The notes below the pieces were generated by a model. That model was not told the origin of the DNA. It saw only the letters and a list, made by a program, of their open reading frames with translations, and ran no database searches. Below, one piece after another: positions 61,248-62,941 of a stretch of DNA of 62,941 nt. Each line of letters opens with the position of its first letter. Positions within the stretch are counted from its first letter, which is position 1. Position numbers and translations under genes: made by a program. The stretch comes from Nonomuraea solani. GTDB lineage: Bacteria; Actinomycetota; Actinomycetes; Streptosporangiales; Streptosporangiaceae. Where the stretch lies: assembly GCF_900108335.1 (NCBI RefSeq), contig NZ_FNVT01000037.1, positions 1 through 62,941 on the forward strand, read 5' to 3'.

Positions 61248-61619
61248 CTATATGCGCAACATCGAGAGAATCGCCAGCCGCCGGGACATGAGCTTCGGCG
61301 GTGGCCGGGCGACCTGCCGGAGGGCCGACAGCGGCCCCCTCCCGGCACCGGTCCGTCGTCGCACGCTGATCCACGCGGTGGCCAGCAGCAGGACGATGAA
61401 CGACACCAGGATGGCCAGGCACACGTCTGTCGGGTCGAGGCCGGGCATGCCACGGTCGGGCACGAACGCCTGAAGCCCGGCGGGAACCACCGGCGCGGCT
61501 TTCACGACATGGACACCACCACCGTGCCCGCCGTTCACATGGCCCAGGGTGTGCATGCCGGATATGCCCAGGACGAGGGCCACGAGCAGGACGGCACGCG
61601 CTATACGGAATCGCCGCAT
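61248..61619 (-). CDS. DUF6153-family small membrane protein
   Basis: 123 residues. An N-terminal hydrophobic segment ('IARAVLLVALVLGISGMHTL') precedes GHVNGGHGGGVHVV, a His/Gly-rich loop. A second transmembrane helix ('VCLAILVSFIVLLLATAWIS') follows and the C-terminal tail is basic and cytosolic. The G-M-H-T-L-G-H motif marks actinobacterial DUF6153 proteins, which usually accompany DUF305 lipoproteins as here. The His-rich periplasmic loop may bind metal. Confidence 0.85.
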   Translation of the reverse strand: MRRFRIARAVLLVALVLGISGMHTLGHVNGGHGGGVHVVKAAPVVPAGLQAFVPDRGMPGLDPTDVCLAILVSFIVLLLATAWISVRRRTGAGRGPLSALRQVARPPPKLMSRRLAILSMLRI

Positions 61620-61771
61620 AACCCCACCGCCCTTCCCTGAACATCAGCACGTCACAGTGTTGCCAGTGTACTAAGGAAGCTCGTAGTTCGCCTCTTCCAC
61701 GGCATCACGCACCATCATGACTCCATCGGCGGCCGCATCGGTGCACTTCCTCGGGCGCTCGAACCGCCGGT

Positions 61772-62341
61772 TCAGACGCAGGCGTCCAGGATCACCATGA
61801 CAAGACGGCGGACGGCGTCATCGGACGGCAGTTCCCTGGCCGCCGCGACGGCGTACAGGCAGTAGGTCGCGAGCTCGTCAGGGGCGACGTCGGCACGCAG
61901 GACGCCCACACCCGCCCCTTCGGCCAGCAGATCCCGCACCATGTCGTGGAGCCGCCGCTGAGCGTGCCCGACCTGCTCGTCGCGGTGCAGGAACGCCATC
62001 AAAGCGCCGTCCCCGTGCCGGCGAGATCGCCGTGAGATGTGCGCGTACGTCTCCAGCACGGCCCGCAGCCGCGCGGCGGGCTCGCCGGCCTGGTCCCGCA
62101 CCTGCGCCAGGTGTTCGAGGTGGCCGGCGATCTGCCGTTCGTGCCAGGCCAGCAGGATCGTCTCGACGTCGGGGAAGTACTTGTACAAGGTCGCGCGCCC
62201 GATGCCGGTCTTCTCCGCGATCTGGGACATCGTGACCGATCGCAGCCCGTGCTCGGCCACGAGCGCCGACGTGTGCATGAGGATCGCCTCGCGTACGTCA
62301 CGGCGATGCGCCTCGATCGTCTCGTTCCACAGCTTCGGCAC
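61772..62341 (-). CDS. TetR-family transcriptional regulator
   Basis: 189 residues. GTG 62341 is chosen because it starts about ten residues before the HTH and lies just inside a perfect operator palindrome; the open frame to 62458 would read through that palindrome. The HTH is REAILMHTSALVAEHGLRSV, then MSQIAEKTGIGRATLYKYFP. The C-terminal ligand domain ('ALMAFLHRDEQVGHAQRRLH') is TetR_C-like. It probably represses itself and perhaps the copper-related genes. Confidence 0.88.
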   Translation of the reverse strand: MPKLWNETIEAHRRDVREAILMHTSALVAEHGLRSVTMSQIAEKTGIGRATLYKYFPDVETILLAWHERQIAGHLEHLAQVRDQAGEPAARLRAVLETYAHISRRSRRHGDGALMAFLHRDEQVGHAQRRLHDMVRDLLAEGAGVGVLRADVAPDELATYCLYAVAAARELPSDDAVRRLVMVILDACV

Positions 62342-62367
62342 CTCTTGAGGATACGCCCGCCAAGGAT

Positions 62368-62388
62368 CAATACATGATGTATTGATAG
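62368..62388. promoter_or_regulatory. Perfect 21-bp palindrome, TetR operator candidate
   Basis: ATCAATACAT-G-ATGTATTGAT is a 10-bp perfect inverted repeat around a single central G, and AT-rich in a GC-rich chromosome. It is centred about 37 bp before the TetR start. The size and position are those of an autoregulatory TetR-family operator. Confidence 0.85.
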
Positions 62389-62484
62389 AGACACCATGTT
62401 TGGCAAAAGCGGAAGGACGGACACATGACAGACTGGCCACCCTGCTGGCGGTGTACAAGCCACGCGGCCGGCTCCGGCCATGAC

Positions 62485-62518
62485 GAATGGCTCCGCGCCG
62501 TTCGACGCGGAGCCATTC
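62485..62518 (-). terminator. Terminator hairpin of the P-type ATPase gene
   Basis: GAATGGCTCCGCG at 62485-62497 and CGCGGAGCCATTC at 62506-62518 form a 13-bp perfect stem with an 8-nt loop. It begins 9 bp after the ATPase stop on the minus strand. The 62389-62484 interval between it and the TetR operator shows no gene. Confidence 0.85.
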
Positions 62519-62527
62519 CCGATCGTG

Positions 62528-62941
62528 CTACTTGAAGCGGCGCAGCCGGAGGCTGTTGCTGACCACGAAGACGCTGGAGAACGCCATCGCCGCGCCCGCG
62601 ATCATCGGGTTCAGCAGGCCCAGCGCCGCCAGGGGCAGGGCGGCCACGTTGTAGGCGAACGCCCAGAACAGATTGCCCTTGATCGTCGACAGCGTGCGCC
62701 GGGACAGCCGGATCGCGTCGGCCGCCACCCGCAGGTCACCGCGTACCAAGGTCAGGTCCGAAGCCTCGATGGCGGCGTCGGTGCCGGTGCCCATGGCCAG
62801 CCCGAGGTCGGCCTGGGCGAGCGCGGCGGCGTCGTTGACGCCGTCGCCGACCATGGCCACCACCTTGCCGCCGGCCTGCAACTGCTTGACCACGTCCACC
62901 TTGTCGGCGGGCAGCACCTCGGCGATGACCTCGTCGATGCC
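62528..62941 (-). CDS. Copper-translocating P-type ATPase, C-terminal part
   Basis: The frame runs off the right edge; 137 residues are visible. The hinge motif VAMVGDGVNDAAALAQADLG belongs to the P-domain. Transmembrane helices 7 and 8 follow, with GNLFWAFAYNVAALPLAALG (the Tyr-Asn copper ligands) and GAAMAFSSVFVVSNSLRLRR (Met-x2-Ser-Ser). These residues identify a P1B-1 Cu+ exporter of the CopA type. The N-terminal metal-binding domains and the D-K-T-G site lie outside. Confidence 0.92.
   Translation of the reverse strand, partial: GIDEVIAEVLPADKVDVVKQLQAGGKVVAMVGDGVNDAAALAQADLGLAMGTGTDAAIEASDLTLVRGDLRVAADAIRLSRRTLSTIKGNLFWAFAYNVAALPLAALGLLNPMIAGAAMAFSSVFVVSNSLRLRRFK

Overview
The window is about 63 kb of high-GC DNA with GTG/TTG starts, purine-rich ribosome binding sites, large SARP and LuxR-LAL regulators, Tat substrates, ECF sigma factors, a StrR-type ParB regulator and mycothiol-era (TIGR03084-like) remnants. 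This points to a filamentous actinomycete, perhaps of the Streptosporangiaceae (Nonomuraea or Planomonospora type). The genus is an inference. No tRNA, rRNA or CRISPR array was recognised.

Layout. 0-7.4 kb is a mobile-DNA graveyard: an ISL3 transposase 3' end, an ECF42 sigma fragment, IS5 and integrase-core fragments, an intact tyrosine recombinase, a PD-(D/E)XK nuclease, a Mu-type transposase remnant fused to a mobilisation remnant, and the first third of a relaxase. Intact genes here include a Tat-exported TPR/aspartyl-protease-like protein and a lipoprotein. 7.4-17.2 kb holds a SARP/AfsR regulator, a 2071-residue secreted RHS protein with a C-terminal GHH-type nuclease toxin domain, and its likely immunity gene. 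17.2-19.6 kb is decayed (VOC, ECF sigma and multicopper oxidase fragments) around one intact SnoaL-like gene. 19.8-23.0 kb is a malic enzyme-fumarase operon. 23-33 kb is mixed: an epoxide hydrolase homologue that has lost its catalytic residues, a LuxR-LAL regulator, an AraC regulator, a frameshifted RibD/DHFR-like gene, an alpha/beta hydrolase, IS3 and ISL3 scraps, a quinone oxidoreductase, and an XRE/membrane-protein pair. 53.5-63 kb carries transporters with divergent regulators, a DUF305 lipoprotein, DUF6153, a TetR gene with a perfect operator palindrome, and the end of a Cu+ P-type ATPase.

The most interesting region is 33.2-53.4 kb. At 48064-48047 on the minus strand a near-perfect Shine-Dalgarno sequence precedes a complete six-codon gene encoding only Met-Arg-Tyr-Arg-His. 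This is the architecture of the biarylitide (bytA/bytO) minimal RiPPs, whose known precursor is M-R-Y-Y-H and whose P450 cross-links Tyr to His. Downstream in the same orientation lie an ATP-grasp ligase-like enzyme, a cytochrome P450, an Asp/Asn beta-hydroxylase-fold oxygenase, a BNR-repeat protein, a MoaD/ThiS-like sulfur carrier and a winged-helix regulator. Upstream are a B12-binding radical SAM enzyme, a cation/proton antiporter, an MFS exporter and a ParB/StrR-type activator. A perfect 11-bp-stem hairpin separates the peptide from the ATP-grasp gene, and an identical 11-mer (TTTCGTGCACC) sits just upstream of both the radical SAM and the MFS genes.

Convergent with this operon are a PF10014-type 2-oxoglutarate oxygenase translationally coupled to a Cys/Met-family PLP enzyme, then a lysine 6-aminotransferase. 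These could supply an unusual amino acid for the ATP-grasp enzyme. Next to them is an ArsR-CobW-molybdopterin oxidoreductase operon divergent from a PiT phosphate transporter. I infer that 40-53 kb, and possibly 33-53 kb, is a much-expanded biarylitide-like pathway built on a Tyr-Arg-His core. The peptide and gene order are seen directly in the sequence. The chemistry is inference.
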